This document shows positions 62,941 through 64,000 of a stretch of DNA of 64,000 nt, one piece after another. The first letter of the stretch is position 1; each line of letters opens with the position of its first letter. The stretch spans positions 310,001-374,000 of the forward strand of contig OY969556.1 in the NCBI GenBank assembly GCA_963701015.1. The letters run 5' to 3'. This DNA comes from MFD09286-c1 sp963701015 (GTDB taxonomy: Bacteria; Bacteroidota; Bacteroidia; Bacteroidales; DTGW01). Made by a program: the position numbers and the translations under genes. The notes under the pieces were generated by a model, which ran no database searches, was not told the DNA's origin, and saw only the letters and a list, made by a program, of their open reading frames with translations.

Positions 62941-64000
62941 TGAAGACTTATCAAACTAATCAGATTAAAAACATTTCACTCCTAGGCAATAGCGGATCGG
63001 GTAAAACCACCCTTGCCGAAGCAATGCTTTTCGAGGGTGGCGTTATAGAACGTCGTGGTTCAGTTGATCAAAAAAACACGGTTTCGGACTATAACGAAAT
63101 TGAACATGAGCATAAATGCTCACTTGTTTCATCGGTTTTATACACTGAATTTCAGGATAATAAAATTAATATTATTGATAATCCGGGGCTTGACGATTTT
63201 GTTGGGGGCACAATTGCGTCATTATCGGTTGCCGACAGCGCCGTATTGGTTCTTAATGCCCAAAACGGGGTTGAGGTAGGTACTGAAATACATGCCCGCC
63301 ATCTCAATCGTTTAAAAAAACCTGTTATCCTTTTCGTAAACCAATTAGATCATGATAAGGCTAATTACGATAAAACAATTGAAGCTGCACGTGAAAGAAT
63401 AGGGAAAAACGTTACTGTTATTCAGTATCCATTAAATGAAGGCTCTGCATTTGATGCTATTGTGGATGTTTTGTTGATGAAAATGTTCAAATTTCCTAAA
63501 GAAGGCGGCAAACCTGAAATTTCTGATATTCCGCAAGCTGAAATGGACCGTGCCACAGCCTATCATAACGCTTTGGTTGAAAAATCAGCTGAAAACGATG
63601 ATAAATTAATGGAACTATTCTTTGAAAAAGGAACTCTTGAAGTTGAGGAAATTCGCAACGGCATGAAATTAGGTGTTTTGCATCGCGATTTATTTCCAGT
63701 GTTGGCTGGTACAGCAAAGAAAAATATGGGTGTTGCCCGATTATTGGAATTTATATGCCATGTAGCTCCTTGCCCTGATGAAGTTCCCGGTTTGTTGACT
63801 ACTGAAGAAAAGGAAATTAAAGTAAATCCGTCAGGTCAGCCATCTGCATTTGTTTTTAAAACATCTATTGAATCGCATATTGGTGAAATAAACTATTTTA
63901 AAGTCATTACCGGTAAAATTACTGAAGCAATTGATTTGGTTAACAATTCAAACCAAGGCAAAGAAAGACTTTCGCAACTTTTTGTTTCGGCTGGTAAAAA
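62941..64000 (+). CDS. Elongation factor G-like protein (EF-G2 type), 3' end beyond the window
   Basis: I translated about 353 residues from the ATG at 62941. G1 reads GNSGSGKTT (residues 16-24). G3 reads DNPGLDDF (80-87), where canonical factors have DTPGHVDF. G4 reads NQLD (134-137) instead of NKMD. The switch I RGITI is replaced by HKCSL (58-62). Domain II begins at the end of the visible part (PSAFVFKTSIESHIGEINYFKVITG). The usual catalytic His is therefore Leu84. It matches EF-G2 paralogues of Bacteroidota, one of which is reported to support translation without GTP hydrolysis. The canonical fusA is elsewhere. Confidence 0.88.

Overview
The window looks like a chromosomal segment of an AT-rich member of the Bacteroidota (class Bacteroidia or a close relative). 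The evidence is several promoters of the TTTG-N17-21-TAnnTTTG type, secreted proteins with type A and type B type-IX-secretion sorting domains, the Bacteroidota-type genes DUF4290, MbnP-like protein and PBP1C with alpha-2-macroglobulin, and weak Shine-Dalgarno sites nearly everywhere. I saw no insertion sequence, prophage, CRISPR array, rRNA or tRNA. Two short-homopolymer frameshifts suggest a draft or metagenome assembly.

Region 1 to 8240 (minus strand) is a compact four-gene operon. In order of transcription it encodes a nucleotide-translocase-like membrane protein fused to HEAT repeats and a degenerate cyclic-nucleotide-binding domain (frameshifted here), a membrane sensor with a SpoIIE-type phosphatase, a protein with three TIR-like domains, and an nSTAND1 NTPase with a transmembrane helix that runs off the left edge. 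This is the best candidate for an undescribed signalling or defence system. A queuosine-precursor transporter lies just upstream.

Region 9348 to 16275 is a complete tryptophan operon, trpEGDCFBA. It is preceded by a clear promoter, an 18-codon leader peptide with three consecutive Trp codons, and an intrinsic terminator, so it is very probably controlled by attenuation. Housekeeping and signalling genes follow (DUF2807, alanine dehydrogenase, hybrid histidine kinase, small secreted protein, proS).

Region 22593 to 25343 is a probable Mg2+ unit. A soluble PRC-barrel/MgtE-N/CBS protein is followed by an Nramp-fold transporter that lacks the DPGN motif and the TM6 methionine. A structured 5' leader ends in a hairpin that buries an unusually strong Shine-Dalgarno sequence, so it may be an unrecognised translational riboswitch.

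Region 25603 to 39801 holds a nucleoid-associated protein, an isochorismatase-family hydrolase, a type B sorting-domain protein, MurA with Asp in place of the catalytic Cys, a frameshifted DUF4290 gene, an outer-membrane protein, UvrD/PcrA helicase and three glycosyltransferases (GT39, GT22-like, GT9). Region 40155 to 44423 is a 1422-residue secreted protein with a CBM9-like head and alternating beta-sandwich repeats.

Region 44508 to 52438 is the pbpC/alpha-2-macroglobulin pair. Region 52649 to 58626 holds a TPR protein, a BlaI/BlaR1 pair with two abutting palindromic operators over its promoter, and a four-gene copper-handling cassette (HMBD lipoprotein, Cys-rich protein, Met-rich outer-membrane barrel, MbnP-like lipoprotein). 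The right end carries an ABC ATPase, a lipid kinase, a metallophosphoesterase/glycosyltransferase pair and the start of a divergent EF-G paralogue (EF-G2 type).
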